Assembly (NCBI GenBank): GCA_047615875.1
Contig: JBLHGU010000005.1
Coordinates: forward strand, 16,645-80,644
Direction: 5' to 3'
Length of the DNA stretch: 64,000 nt
Source of the DNA: JBLHGU01 sp047615875
GTDB lineage: Bacteria > Pseudomonadota > Gammaproteobacteria > Arenicellales > CAJQKF01
Part shown: positions 27,648 to 38,456 of the stretch, piece by piece
Position numbering within the stretch: position 1 is the first letter of the stretch
Layout of the letters: every line of letters begins with the position of its first letter
The notes under the pieces: generated by a model
Databases searched by the model: none
Told to the model about the DNA's origin: nothing
Seen by the model: the letters and a program-made list of their open reading frames with translations, nothing else
Made by a program: the position numbers and the translations under genes

Positions 27648-28781
27648 CTAGTTACCAATGTCGATTTCCTGATCTATGAACCGTCCCTGACTTCTCAACA
27701 TCGGCAGCAGTATCCCATCTGCATAGGCACAGCCCGTATCTCCGGGATCATTTTGGCCTGTTTTACTGGCATCTTCTGGTCGGTGGCCCAGGCCGGACTG
27801 AAGATGCCCCAGTAATCTTTTATAACCAGGTTGCCAGGCTTCGATTTGCTTAAACCGTTGGCGCAAGCCTTGTAAAATTGCCATACCGCTAAAATCAAGA
27901 TCGCCAAAAAATCGGCTCTGAAGTTGTGGTGTATTTTCAAACCACCAGTTGCTGAACTGCTCTTCAGCCTGTCTGGCTGAGCGCTGATGGAAATGGAAAC
28001 TAACAGAATCTGAGTGGCGTATACGCTGGGCTGCACCGCGAAAGCCAGCGGCGTATACCAATGCCGTATCACTAAACTCTGAACCTCCACTAAGTGTCGC
28101 AGCAGTGTAGTTGTCTTGATTTTCGATGAATAAGATATCTTTTAGCGTAGCTGGCAAGCAGACATTAACCACCAGCTTACGTTGTGGAAAGTCTATATCC
28201 GGAAAACAGGCACACAGATACTCAATGCGATTATCGAGTACTTTAGAACGGCCTGTAAAACACAACGCGCTCAATTGACGCACACTCACAATCTTACGAC
28301 AACTTGCTAGCTCGGGTATTCGGTTCAAGGCAGCAATGACCTGGTCGGCCTGCATACCAGCTATAGGTATGGGATGTTCATACAAATATTCTGTATTGCC
28401 AGAAAACAGATTGGCTTGTACTGCTTGTCGCCAACAGTCGCTGTAATTCTGTTGACACTCTCGACCAAGCCACTGACGCACGACCGATTCTGAGCGATCA
28501 ACAATGCTTACTCTCACCTTTTCAAACTCCGCAGCGAAAGGTGGTCTCTTGTGGTTCAGTCGTAATGTGATTACGGCATGTTCGGATTCAAGTGACCTGA
28601 TTAACTGCCAACTCCGATCAGCCTGATTGTCTAAACGAAATAAAACCGGAAAACGTTTGTTGGTTAATGTAATGGCTACGGGCCGACTTCTTTGATCAGC
28701 TGGAATCTTATCCAGAAGATCAAGCAAGCCAGATAAAAGAGCCACAATTTCCGGCTCATCACTTAACCAGGGCGGCCTCAT
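27648..28781 (-). CDS. jetD: Wadjet nuclease subunit JetD (MksG), DUF3322/DUF2220-type
   Basis: 377 residues. The C-terminal part is a Toprim fold: Glu220 in FIENQDNY and Asp294/Asp296 in FFGDLDFSGMAI supply the metal-binding acids. In Wadjet systems JetD nicks or cuts plasmid DNA after the JetABC SMC-like motor has extruded it. The ATG overlaps the jetC stop (ATGA at 28778-28781), so translation is coupled. It is the last gene of the operon. Length and motif order fit the intact family, so the nuclease seems functional. Confidence 0.9.
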   Translation of the reverse strand: MRPPWLSDEPEIVALLSGLLDLLDKIPADQRSRPVAITLTNKRFPVLFRLDNQADRSWQLIRSLESEHAVITLRLNHKRPPFAAEFEKVRVSIVDRSESVVRQWLGRECQQNYSDCWRQAVQANLFSGNTEYLYEHPIPIAGMQADQVIAALNRIPELASCRKIVSVRQLSALCFTGRSKVLDNRIEYLCACFPDIDFPQRKLVVNVCLPATLKDILFIENQDNYTAATLSGGSEFSDTALVYAAGFRGAAQRIRHSDSVSFHFHQRSARQAEEQFSNWWFENTPQLQSRFFGDLDFSGMAILQGLRQRFKQIEAWQPGYKRLLGHLQSGLGHRPEDASKTGQNDPGDTGCAYADGILLPMLRSQGRFIDQEIDIGN

Positions 28782-31700
28782 GACTCCATGAATTCAGCCA
28801 TAAAATCCAGTTCTGCCTGCTGATGGACCGTACGCCGATGGTTAGCCCACAGGTCCTGAATTTTCCCCTGATTACAGACTTTACGATCCACCAGAACACG
28901 AGTTTGCAATTGGCCTCTAGGTTCAACACTGGGGCATTTGGCAAACACGAACTCGTTACTAATCAGATCCATGTAAGGACCACATTTGCTGGTGGGCATG
29001 ATAAAAATCAGTTGTAAACCAAGTGATTCGGTCAGGTAATTAATAACTTCTCGGGAGCGAGTTTCGTCCATTTTCGAAAACGCCTCATCCACCAACACCA
29101 TACGTAAGTGCGTGCTGCCTTCGGAAAACCGGAAGGCCGAAGTAATCGCTGCGGAACGGATAATGTAGGCTGGAGTTTCAAGCTGACCACCACTGCCTGT
29201 GCCATATTCACTCAGCGCAATGGCCGGTTTATCTTTTACTTCTTTATAAATTTCGTACTTTTTATAATTTCGATAATCTGCCAGTCGCGCCAGTTCCTGA
29301 AAAGCTCGCTGCTCATCTTCATTAAGCAGCAAAGCCATTAACCCATCACGCACCCGACACATCCGCTCGCTGAACTGCGCCTCAAACAAAGTGCTTTGCT
29401 CTCCCAATACAGGATTGGTGACTACCTCCTTGAAGAACTTCGCATAATCCTGAAATTCTGGAATCCAGCTGCTATCAAAGCGGAAAGTCTCAAGATCAGA
29501 ACCAAAGTGGTGCTGAGTCAATTCACGGTTAAGGTGCTTAATCTGTCGATCGCCATCCTGAATAGCCTGATGAATGGCATGGCACAGGTGGGAGACGAAA
29601 GCATTGTTGAAACTGAGTTTTAGTTGTTCAAGCTGCTGTTGCTTATCCAACAGGATATTATTCTTTAGAATATTAAATACTCGATCGATTTCGCCCTGCA
29701 AGCTACAGATTGTTGCGAAAAGCCTGGCATCGTAGCTACCTTCAAAACCGGTATACACGATGGCATCCCCAGGCCGGCAACGCTGATTATGCTGCGATAC
29801 TGCTTCGCTCATGTCACGTTCCCGTGTATTGAGCTGCTTGAGCAATTGCTCGCGCTGGCTTTCTGCCAATTCTGGGGTCAGGTCTCGAGCTTCTGAGTCT
29901 GCACTTTCCAGGCGTTGATCTGGGTCAAAGTCTGGCCAGGCAGCGCTGATCGTCTGTAGCGCTTCCTCAGCTCTCTCGACATCTTTGAGAGTATTTTCCT
30001 GTTGCTTGCTCAGTTGATTACAGAGTTTTTCGATATCATCTAACTGACGATTGAAATCGCCGACATCGCGATTAAGTTTTTGGAATTTTTCTTCCAGCTC
30101 GGCCTCTTCCTGTTTGAGCTTTCCAAGCTCACTTTCCAGCGCCTGATGCTCACTTAAATCCAGTCCCTTAATCAGGGCATTGAGTCGGGAGATCTCACGA
30201 TGAGTCATTAACATGGCGTTAAATACCTCGGCAAATTCAAGCGCCCCCAGGCCTTCGACATTTTTACGTAAGCCGGCAATCAGCTGCATGCTGTCATTGG
30301 CCCTCGCCCAATCGATTTCGATTCGATCAAGCTCCTGTAACTTGGCTTTTAGAGCGCGCTGTCTTGCAGCCGCACCAAACACCAGTTCCGAGTCCGGAAT
30401 ATCACAACGCCACATACTATAGTTGCCCGAACCAAGCCCTTCCATGGTGATGCCACGGCGGGTATTTCGCAGAGTTTCGGCGCAATCAACACGGGCCACA
30501 CTGCCATAACTTGCCATGACATAATCTCTGGCAACACTATGGGAAAACTCCAATGTATGGATGATGGAGTCAGTGTCCAGCTTCAATCGCGCCGCATCAC
30601 GGCTGGCCTTATGGCCCTGAATAATACGTGCCCGATTGTCACGTCCACTTAAGGCTCGAACGATACTGATCGCTTGTGCCTCGTGAACATGCTCAACAAG
30701 AATAGAAAATCGTGCGCCACCAAGATAACCTTCGATGGCGGATTGCCAGCGCTCATCTTTCACATCAACGTGATCACATAGCACCCGCGGATCTGCCGCA
30801 GGACACTGATGGCGAATGGCGTTTAAAGCGCGTTCCACATAAGCCGGATAGCTAACCCGTTTGCCTTCCAGTCGCTCGATCTCATGGTTCTTAGTCTGGC
30901 GTTGCTGGCTTAACCGTTCATAACGGCTTTCCTGTTCGTGTTCGAGCTTGCCCAGACGTCGAGCCAGACTGCCACCCGGCATTAAGCTTTCATCATGCCA
31001 GTGAGCTACCCAGTTATTGTGCTGGGTCTGTGCCACCCTGGCTTTGTCGAGATCCTGCTCCAGCGCACCAAGGTCGCCGGTAACATCTCGCTGTAGAAGA
31101 TCATGTAACTCAATATGGTTGGCCCTGGCATTATCCAGCAACTCCTTTAGTAATGAATTAGTTTCCAGGGTTCCAAGCTCGGGGAACTGATCGACCAGTT
31201 CCGGATCAACGATCATATTGATAATCTGGCGACTGAGAGTCAGGTTCTTCTGTAGTTGTTGATCCTGAATCAGCAGATTACGGGACTGATCAACTAATTC
31301 TCGGTCAGCTTTGCCAAGAGTTGCTTCAAGTTCATCCTTTTGTTGCAGTGCCAAAATGCCGAGCCGTTGAGCCTCCAGCGTAACCAGCTGACTATGAATG
31401 TTATCGCGCAACTGTCGTGAACGAATGATTTCGCCATCGGTTTCGCTGATGCTCCTCAATAGTTTTTTTCGAGTCTTTCGAGCACTTAAGAATTCATCCT
31501 GGCGAATAAGAAATTCATGCTGATAAATTAAATAGTCCAGGACATTCAGCTCAATCCATTCATCGATATAAATCTGGCTCTGAATGCGTGCCTTGTCCAG
31601 AACATTGATAGATTCCTGTAGTTGGGTCGCTTCCCGCTCCATGCCATGAATGGTCTTTAGCTGGCTGGAAACCGAACGTACCGCTTCGCCGAGATCCTTA

Positions 31701-32419
31701 CGTTCGAGAATCTCATCCCGGACGAATTCGTTAATGCTCTGCACAGGTTTATAGGCCATGAAACGCGAGAAAGCTCGTGCCGCGGCAATAGCCTCGTGTT
31801 CGGTTACGGCATCGCGACGGCCTTTAAGGGCACCAAACAGGCGTCTTAAATAGGCCTTTTTGGTCTCGTACTTCTCAACATCACGTTTCCCATACTGCTG
31901 AATCAGGGAGTTGTGCATTTGATCCAGATGTTTTACCTGCCGCTGATCTCCCGTTCCCTGAACCAGTTCTGTTAACTCCAACTGTTGCCCAGGTAACAGA
32001 AAAAATTGCAGGTCTTCCTGCCGCGCCACTAACTGGCCACCAGATTGATCTAGCCACGCTCGTATGCCGATTAAAACACTAAAGGGCTCGGCATTTTCCC
32101 CACTGGTCGGATGAAAGATAGCCGCCAGATAGGCATCACAGGGTTCGGTTCGTGCATAGCTACCATCATCACAACCGAGAGCATAAGAGGCCAGGGTGCG
32201 TACCCGTTTGCCACCCCGACCACGCTGAGTGGTTTCGTCTTGGCCTGGATTGTATTGAAACAGGTTTTCATGAGCCGCTGTCATTATGGTCTGTAGCGCA
32301 TCGGCTGCTGTGGTCTTACCAGAGCCATTGCCACCGGACAACAGGTTTACCGGACCAAAATCGAATTCCAAATTTGGAATATTGCCCCAGTTAACAAACA
32401 GGAAACGCTTAAGAAACAT
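28778..32419 (-). CDS. jetC: Wadjet SMC-like ATPase JetC (MksB)
   Basis: 1213 residues. Walker A is GGNGSGKT (29-36). Long coiled-coil arms fill about 220-500 and 690-960, with a central hinge-like globular part (about 520-640). The ATPase head closes at the end with GTGSGGQLETPAYIIRSAA (signature) and MVLVDEAFSKMDETRS (Walker B). It is the DNA loop-extruding motor of the MksBEF/Wadjet complex. It overlaps jetB by 11 bases and jetD by four. No frame damage is seen across 3.6 kb. Confidence 0.93.
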   Translation of the reverse strand: MFLKRFLFVNWGNIPNLEFDFGPVNLLSGGNGSGKTTAADALQTIMTAAHENLFQYNPGQDETTQRGRGGKRVRTLASYALGCDDGSYARTEPCDAYLAAIFHPTSGENAEPFSVLIGIRAWLDQSGGQLVARQEDLQFFLLPGQQLELTELVQGTGDQRQVKHLDQMHNSLIQQYGKRDVEKYETKKAYLRRLFGALKGRRDAVTEHEAIAAARAFSRFMAYKPVQSINEFVRDEILERKDLGEAVRSVSSQLKTIHGMEREATQLQESINVLDKARIQSQIYIDEWIELNVLDYLIYQHEFLIRQDEFLSARKTRKKLLRSISETDGEIIRSRQLRDNIHSQLVTLEAQRLGILALQQKDELEATLGKADRELVDQSRNLLIQDQQLQKNLTLSRQIINMIVDPELVDQFPELGTLETNSLLKELLDNARANHIELHDLLQRDVTGDLGALEQDLDKARVAQTQHNNWVAHWHDESLMPGGSLARRLGKLEHEQESRYERLSQQRQTKNHEIERLEGKRVSYPAYVERALNAIRHQCPAADPRVLCDHVDVKDERWQSAIEGYLGGARFSILVEHVHEAQAISIVRALSGRDNRARIIQGHKASRDAARLKLDTDSIIHTLEFSHSVARDYVMASYGSVARVDCAETLRNTRRGITMEGLGSGNYSMWRCDIPDSELVFGAAARQRALKAKLQELDRIEIDWARANDSMQLIAGLRKNVEGLGALEFAEVFNAMLMTHREISRLNALIKGLDLSEHQALESELGKLKQEEAELEEKFQKLNRDVGDFNRQLDDIEKLCNQLSKQQENTLKDVERAEEALQTISAAWPDFDPDQRLESADSEARDLTPELAESQREQLLKQLNTRERDMSEAVSQHNQRCRPGDAIVYTGFEGSYDARLFATICSLQGEIDRVFNILKNNILLDKQQQLEQLKLSFNNAFVSHLCHAIHQAIQDGDRQIKHLNRELTQHHFGSDLETFRFDSSWIPEFQDYAKFFKEVVTNPVLGEQSTLFEAQFSERMCRVRDGLMALLLNEDEQRAFQELARLADYRNYKKYEIYKEVKDKPAIALSEYGTGSGGQLETPAYIIRSAAITSAFRFSEGSTHLRMVLVDEAFSKMDETRSREVINYLTESLGLQLIFIMPTSKCGPYMDLISNEFVFAKCPSVEPRGQLQTRVLVDRKVCNQGKIQDLWANHRRTVHQQAELDFMAEFMES

Positions 32420-33104
32420 CTACATCTCCGCTTTGGCTATCTTCTTTATTATTATCCAGCTCGATTTCTGTCGGATTATCTTCGAGTCGTTGCATTGACT
32501 CGTCTGACACAAAATCTACAATCATGGGATGAATCTTGATCCAGATTTCACTACTTTCAAAATTCTCCTCCGCTTTATAGACAATAATTCGAAGTTGTCT
32601 CAGCCGTAAAAACAAACGCCGACGATCCGTTATCTTGTCTGGTAATGAACGACCGAGCAGGTTCAACATGGCTATGCTCAAAGATTCCAGAGATTCTGCA
32701 GCACAGCCCGCTTCATCGATATTTCCTTCCCTGAGCGCTTTATCATATTGCATGCGCAGAACCAATAGTAAAGCCACCTCATGTTGGCTCAGCCGTTTTC
32801 TAAAGCTACCACTGAAAGACTGCTCTTCGGCATCTTCCATCCCGGGCACTCGACTGGCCGGCGGATAAACTCGCAAATAGTGAAAACGTGTGTCATGGAA
32901 GATGCGCAGACCCAGTAATTCGAGGTATTCTTTTACCAGTACATCGGTGCGCACATAGCGATCATAAAGCTGTTGCTCAACCAGACTTTCATCGCGGGAT
33001 AATATTCCATAGTTAACCAGGCGCACTACCAGCTCACGAAACTCTTCAACTGTGCCACCCTGGTCTTCGAGTTGTTGTTCAATAAAGTCATTCAATAAAT
33101 TCAA
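32409..33104 (-). CDS. jetB: Wadjet subunit JetB (MksE), DUF4194
   Basis: 231 residues. RELVVRLVNYGILSRDESLVEQQLYDRY followed by LLGLRIFHDTRFHYLRVYPP is typical of DUF4194/MksE, a tandem winged-helix protein that binds the kleisin-like subunit and DNA. The C-terminal tail is acidic. Start and stop overlap those of jetA (ATGA at 33101-33104) and jetC, so this is one tightly coupled operon. Confidence 0.9.
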   Translation of the reverse strand: MNLLNDFIEQQLEDQGGTVEEFRELVVRLVNYGILSRDESLVEQQLYDRYVRTDVLVKEYLELLGLRIFHDTRFHYLRVYPPASRVPGMEDAEEQSFSGSFRKRLSQHEVALLLVLRMQYDKALREGNIDEAGCAAESLESLSIAMLNLLGRSLPDKITDRRRLFLRLRQLRIIVYKAEENFESSEIWIKIHPMIVDFVSDESMQRLEDNPTEIELDNNKEDSQSGDVDVS

Positions 33105-34531
33105 TTTCGTTCTACCAACTCGATCGTAAATTCGTCTAATTCTGCAAAATATTCTGTAACACTGCGTTGCCCGGTTGGTTCTACCCGAAAAATAAATTCA
33201 CTGGAAGCAGAGTCACGAGCGGCAATTTCAATGGCATGGGCCTGACGCAACAACTCTCTGGCGTTTCTAACCGGCAAATTCTGTGAGTGTACTCGATGCC
33301 CCTTGCCTAGCGCTTCGACAATGTAATCACGCATTTCCTGATTATTAACTGCGAATGCGGTTTCCAGGGCCTGATTGATAAAAAATTCCCGGCGCGAGGC
33401 CTTATCTATAACGGTGTTTGTCTCGACTCGGTCGTTTACCTTAATAGCCTGCCTTCCCTGTAACAGACGCAAACTGTCCGTATCTGCCAGGCGAAAGTTC
33501 ACCACAGCCATAGCGTCACCAGCAGCTTTGAGCTTGAGTTCTTGCTGCGCCAGATTCAGTTTCTTAAGGTCCGCGCAAATCCCCAACAAGCGATTCTGAT
33601 GGCTGCCGGTGTAACTCAACTGGCGAATAATGATATCGGCGCGACGAGTAAAACCGGCCAATGCAGAACGCAATGCTGGCAACATAACACCGCTAGCACT
33701 TTGCATACGATATTCAATGCCGTCGAGAATTTTCATCAGCACCGAAGCCCCGAGTGCATCGATTAATTCCGGCGCGAGCTTGCGCAAATCCCGTTCAGCA
33801 TTGGCTTTAAACTCAGTCTTCTTGCGTCGAATACGGTCAAGCAACTGCTGGATGTCATCGCGATATTTCTCTACGCTATCCGCTGAAAGGCGAACTGCCA
33901 GGTCTGGTATGAATCGTTTCTCCATAAAGTCAAAAAACTCATCCGATGCGCGTTGCACCAGTTGTTGCGCTTCGATCTCCTGCACCAGTTGTCTCTTCTT
34001 TTCATCTAACTCAGCAATTACATCGCTGAAGTCACTGATTATTCGCTCCGAAAATTCATAGGCATCCAGTAGATCATAAGCATCGCCTTTCTCAACAAAG
34101 GATGCCAAAGCATTACGGGTATTGCGGGTATTTCTGTGTCGGGTTCTATAATGACCTTCCTGAGTTTCAACCATGGGCTGGGTAAACAGGCGTCCGAATT
34201 TTGAAAAGGCATACACGCTACGCATGCTGGCATCATCGCGTAATATATCAATCCAGCCATATTCTAATAGTTGATTGAGCACCCAGTTGGCCTGTTCTCG
34301 ATCATTCTTTACGGGGGGCTGATAATTGTCTTCGTCATCATCTAGTACTGGGGCTCTGGTAATCGCCTCCTGAAATACCTGCAATACCTGCTCGCGGTCG
34401 TGTTGCTGGCTGTAGTTGGCCATACGACTGTATAACAACGCATAGAAAGCCTGCAGGCACTCGACAACCTGCTGCCGGTATTTACCGGTTAAGGGTCTGA
34501 AAAACTGACTTCGGTTTTCGGTAAATAACAT
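33101..34531 (-). CDS. jetA: Wadjet kleisin-like subunit JetA (MksF)
   Basis: 476 residues. It opens MLFTENRSQFFRPLTGKYRQQVVECLQAFYALLY, recognisable as the JetA family, with helical segments in the middle (coiled coil about 180-260) and a C-terminal winged-helix-like region. In the complex it bridges the two JetC heads, as kleisins do in condensin. First gene of jetABCD. The 372-base region upstream should hold the promoter. The Wadjet subtype is not assigned here. Confidence 0.88.
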   Translation of the reverse strand: MLFTENRSQFFRPLTGKYRQQVVECLQAFYALLYSRMANYSQQHDREQVLQVFQEAITRAPVLDDDEDNYQPPVKNDREQANWVLNQLLEYGWIDILRDDASMRSVYAFSKFGRLFTQPMVETQEGHYRTRHRNTRNTRNALASFVEKGDAYDLLDAYEFSERIISDFSDVIAELDEKKRQLVQEIEAQQLVQRASDEFFDFMEKRFIPDLAVRLSADSVEKYRDDIQQLLDRIRRKKTEFKANAERDLRKLAPELIDALGASVLMKILDGIEYRMQSASGVMLPALRSALAGFTRRADIIIRQLSYTGSHQNRLLGICADLKKLNLAQQELKLKAAGDAMAVVNFRLADTDSLRLLQGRQAIKVNDRVETNTVIDKASRREFFINQALETAFAVNNQEMRDYIVEALGKGHRVHSQNLPVRNARELLRQAHAIEIAARDSASSEFIFRVEPTGQRSVTEYFAELDEFTIELVERN

Positions 34532-34903
34532 TGGTGTGACGTGAAATAAACAAGCATTCCTAGTGATCCAGGATTCGTATAGTTAGCACCTGCTATTGTA
34601 CGACTATCAGGGCAGACAAATCGTACCTTAGACACAATATTTTGAATCTAGTAAGCAGCTGATACTTTATCTACTCGTCGTTGTTAGGTATTCTTAATTT
34701 GGGGAGTCGATCAGGGTTCTAAAATATAAATTGTTGCTGGAAAAACACTCAACAACTAGCTCGGCGGACGAAACTCTGGTGAATAGTGCGCTTTAAAACC
34801 CGTTAATTGCCAGACCGCGCCATCGCCATGGCAATTCAGACCGAAAACCAAAATAATGCCGCCCGAGTATCAGAATCATTTTTAACCATTTCAGAGTCCA
34901 TTC
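34532..34903. other. Intergenic region between divergent jetA and EamA genes
   Basis: 372 bases without a supported gene. It must contain the promoters for the jet operon (-) and the EamA transporter (+), but I see no convincing -35/-10 pair, palindrome or RNA. Confidence 0.5.
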
Positions 34904-35767
34904 ATGAATCCACTATTTAGAGGTCGTCTGCTTGCGCTTTGTGCGCCAATATTCTGGAGCGTGACCGGTATTGTGGTGCGATTACTTGAAAATGCCGACT
35001 CCTGGCAGGTTAATGTTTATCGAAGCGGCTCTCTTGCATTGTTTGTTTTTGGCTATTTATTTTTTCGCTATCGCCTGGGTTTGTTTCGCTATTTTTTGGT
35101 TTGGGGCCTGAAGCCGATTCTGGGTGGGCTATGCGTCGGTCTAGCCATGTTCTGTAACATTGTTGCCATAGAACACACCACCGTGGCCAACGCTACTTTA
35201 ATGATGGCGGCAGGACCCATTGTTGCTGCCATTGCGGGTTCATGGTTTCTGCAGGAGCACGTAAGCGGCCTGACCTGGCTTGCTATAGGTATAGCCATTG
35301 TCGGGATTGCCATCATGGTAGGTGGTAACCCTCTCGAGGGAGGAGTATACGGAGACTTGATTGCATTAGTCGGTATGCTAGGATTTGGTGCCTATGCAGT
35401 TGTGCTCAGAACCGGCAAACATATGGATATGACCTCCGCAGTATTCTACGCAGGGATATTCTCCGCCACTGCAGCGGGTCTGGTTGCTACCCTGTTTGGC
35501 GCGGGTCTTGTGATTTCGCTTAACGATGCCTTGTGGTGTATTTTTTTGGGTATTGTGCAACTAGGGCTTGGCAGTATTCTGTTTGCCATAGCCTCGTCAG
35601 TAGTGCCAGCTGTGGAACTTACTTTGTTTGCTCTGGGCGAACCCATTCTGGCACCGATCTGGGTCTGGGTCGGTGTAGGCGAAATTCCTGCTACCAGCAC
35701 ATTTATCGGCGGTGGAACTTTAATGATGGCTTTGTTGGTGCATTTATTTCAGCCAACACGATCCTGA
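34904..35767 (+). CDS. EamA/DMT-family transporter
   Basis: 287 residues with ten hydrophobic segments in two EamA halves (about 8-135 and 148-283). MMAAGPIVAAIAGSWFLQEHVSGLTWLAIGIAIVGI is a typical first-repeat ending, and LFALGEPILAPIWVWVGVGEIP its counterpart in the second. Drug/metabolite transporters of this kind often export amino acids or metabolites; the substrate is unknown. Single-gene unit, divergent from the jet operon. Confidence 0.9.
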   Translation: MNPLFRGRLLALCAPIFWSVTGIVVRLLENADSWQVNVYRSGSLALFVFGYLFFRYRLGLFRYFLVWGLKPILGGLCVGLAMFCNIVAIEHTTVANATLMMAAGPIVAAIAGSWFLQEHVSGLTWLAIGIAIVGIAIMVGGNPLEGGVYGDLIALVGMLGFGAYAVVLRTGKHMDMTSAVFYAGIFSATAAGLVATLFGAGLVISLNDALWCIFLGIVQLGLGSILFAIASSVVPAVELTLFALGEPILAPIWVWVGVGEIPATSTFIGGGTLMMALLVHLFQPTRS

Positions 35768-36029
35768 TCAAACGCCTAGCGGGCAGAAGATCTATCAGGA
35801 GATTAACCACTCAAGTGATTTCCTGAGTTTGAGTAATGACAATACTATCGGTGGCAGTTTTTATGGGACTCACAACTACCAGCAATTCGTAATAAAGACA
35901 GCTTGCCAGCAAGAGCCAAATTGAGCCTGCTCCTTCAAACTAGAAAAATCAGTTGCATCGCGAAAGTATGCACAACTGATCTTTCAAGGATTATCTGTGA
36001 ATTTACCTACATAGCATTACTGGCAGTCT

Positions 36030-38258
36030 TTAGGTTGAGCCAATTTCGCCGCGAATATCTTTTTCCTTCTGAATGTGCAGCACTCTCTGTGGGAAAGGTA
36101 TCTCAATGTCCAGCTCGCGAAAGCGATTGTCAATAGAAAACAGCAAATCACTTTTAACGGACAACATATAATCTGCCTGACGAATGAAACAGCGTAATTC
36201 GAAATCCAGTGAACTGGCCCCAAAGCCCATAAACATGACTATAGGAGGAGGAACTCTGAAGTCGTTTGCCATTACCATTGTGTGATCTTTCGCAATCTCG
36301 ATCAAAGTGTTTTTAATGAGTTGCGTATCACTGCCATAGGCCACTCCTACAGGAACAATAATCCGACCAAATTTATCCTGCAGCGTCCAGTTTTTAACAT
36401 GGTTGGACAACAATTCTGAATTCGGCACCAACACGTCAGCTCGATCGAAGGTTTGAATTAACGTTGAACGAATGCTAATTTTCTTCACATAGCCTTCTGT
36501 AGAACCAACGACTACCCAGTCACCTGGCCGAATCGGTCGTTCGAATAAAAGAATTAGCCCGGAAACGAAATTATTAACGATGTTCTGTAAGCCGAAACCA
36601 ATACCAACCGATAATGCACCGGCTAAAATAGCAAAATTCTGCAGCTCTATGCCTGCAACTGAAAGCGCAACAATAAAAGCAATTGCTATCAATATGTATC
36701 CTGTAATCGATAGAATCGCATGCTGTGCGCCAACATCCAGTTTAGTTTGCGAGAGCCAACGATCGGCGACTTCTTTTCTTATCCAGCGCATGATGATCAG
36801 CACCAGAATAAAGCCAACAATAGACAATGCCACATTTATTGGGACAATTATCAGGGTACCGACGGAAAACCCTTCGCCAACAACAGAAAGTATTCCAGTT
36901 AACTCTGAGGGTGCTATTCTCCAGGCCGTTAACATCAGAATTATCATTCCGATTAAGCCTACAGCGATAAAGATCAAGTAAGCCGTTTGTAATCCTGCAA
37001 CTTTTTCACCTCGATTAAACCCAAGTTGCAGACGTAAACCATCGGCGCTAGCGTCGTCCTCCTTATTTAGTGCCACAAATAATAGTTGCATTGGACGGAA
37101 GAGCAAAGCACCAACAATTATTGTTGCGACGGTGCCATGCACGCCATAGAGCAGCAGTTCCCCCATATCAAAAAAGCCCACTGCATACAGAATTGGGCCG
37201 AATACTAACGCCAGAGAAAGCATGATCATCGACACACCTGCAGACCTGCCTTGAAACAGCTTAAGGGATACCAAGCATGTAAGCACGCTGACGGTACCCA
37301 AAGACAGATAGGCAACACTTCTCAACACTACCCAACTTGTGCTAGTAAGTATCGCTGTATCCAGCTGCCTATCTAGCACAAGTACGACCAGGGCCAGACC
37401 CAGAAAATAAGTTACTCCACTGGATACTTTTGAATCTGTCGTCCACAAATCAACCAACGAGCGGATAATTGGCCCAACCAGCAAAATAGCAGCTAGCGCG
37501 GAAATGACTATTCCTAACGACGTGATATCAGAGATCAGCACTATAATGGACAACCCAAGTAGCGCCGCACAGGGAACTAATGTTCGCAAGTATCTATCTA
37601 CTAACAGCTTAATTTTCGGCGATCGATTCGCTGCATCACTCCAGGTTTGTACCTGACGAGTCACAAAATATATTAGTGGATATACGAAAAAGAAGAAAAT
37701 AAAACCTGAGATGATGGCAGGAAGGCTTTTTGTCCACTGTATCCATCTAGCAGGTACATCAATGAGCTGTTTACCAAACGTGTCTAGATGCTCCCAGACC
37801 GGCTTATCCCTATGGGTTAATGCCCGTTTAGTCGCTGCTGATCTAAGTTCTTTGAGATTTTCAATAATCTCTTCCACATTGAGTTCTAGCAACCGACAAA
37901 GAGCTAATTGCCCCTCGACTGTTTTCCTGGTTTCCAACAGAGCTGATTTGAGTTGACTGACAATCCCAGTTTCCTCAGCAGATTCTCCAAGTGCTTTTAG
38001 TTTCTTCTCTACTGCAACCATGGAACCCATCGCATCGGTCTGACAGGTTTTTATCGCATTCAGTTCGCTTGTGATCTCGATTTGACGTCTTGTAAGCCGC
38101 TCTTGATGAGGCGGAAAAACCTGCCATATCAAGAGTTCCGAACGCCAGTCGGCCAGTTGACTTTCAAAATCCACCCACCTATCAGATTGCTGGCTAAAGC
38201 TAGTCGATGAAACCGTCGCGCAAACAATTAACATCATAAAGATTGCAACGGATTTCAC
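36030..38258 (-). CDS. Large MscS-family mechanosensitive channel
   Basis: 742 residues, longer than MscS (about 286) and nearer YbdG/MscK-type architecture. A signal peptide and a periplasmic coiled-coil region (about 25-160) come first, then about ten membrane segments. The MscS pore helix and beta domain follow: LSVGIGFGLQNIVNNFVSGLILLFERPIRPGDWVVVGSTEGYVKKISIRST, broken here only by normal variation, and a C-terminal alpha/beta region ending FPQRVLHIQKE. It should relieve pressure on hypo-osmotic shock. Monocistronic, next to mgtE on the same strand. Confidence 0.9.
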   Translation of the reverse strand: MKSVAIFMMLIVCATVSSTSFSQQSDRWVDFESQLADWRSELLIWQVFPPHQERLTRRQIEITSELNAIKTCQTDAMGSMVAVEKKLKALGESAEETGIVSQLKSALLETRKTVEGQLALCRLLELNVEEIIENLKELRSAATKRALTHRDKPVWEHLDTFGKQLIDVPARWIQWTKSLPAIISGFIFFFFVYPLIYFVTRQVQTWSDAANRSPKIKLLVDRYLRTLVPCAALLGLSIIVLISDITSLGIVISALAAILLVGPIIRSLVDLWTTDSKVSSGVTYFLGLALVVLVLDRQLDTAILTSTSWVVLRSVAYLSLGTVSVLTCLVSLKLFQGRSAGVSMIMLSLALVFGPILYAVGFFDMGELLLYGVHGTVATIIVGALLFRPMQLLFVALNKEDDASADGLRLQLGFNRGEKVAGLQTAYLIFIAVGLIGMIILMLTAWRIAPSELTGILSVVGEGFSVGTLIIVPINVALSIVGFILVLIIMRWIRKEVADRWLSQTKLDVGAQHAILSITGYILIAIAFIVALSVAGIELQNFAILAGALSVGIGFGLQNIVNNFVSGLILLFERPIRPGDWVVVGSTEGYVKKISIRSTLIQTFDRADVLVPNSELLSNHVKNWTLQDKFGRIIVPVGVAYGSDTQLIKNTLIEIAKDHTMVMANDFRVPPPIVMFMGFGASSLDFELRCFIRQADYMLSVKSDLLFSIDNRFRELDIEIPFPQRVLHIQKEKDIRGEIGST

Positions 38259-38456
38259 AGTAATGAATCTTCCCTTCTATATTTGTTGTAAACAACCTTA
38301 TTCTATACTCAAATACAGAGACAGTTTGATTTATGCAACAAAGATCGCCATGGGCATGCAGTTAGTTCAAATTCGCAAATAAATTTATTTCTCGCCAGTC
38401 GATCAGCTAATTAACCGGACCAGGCTTGTGAATATTTTTGCCAGCTTTCATTCAGC

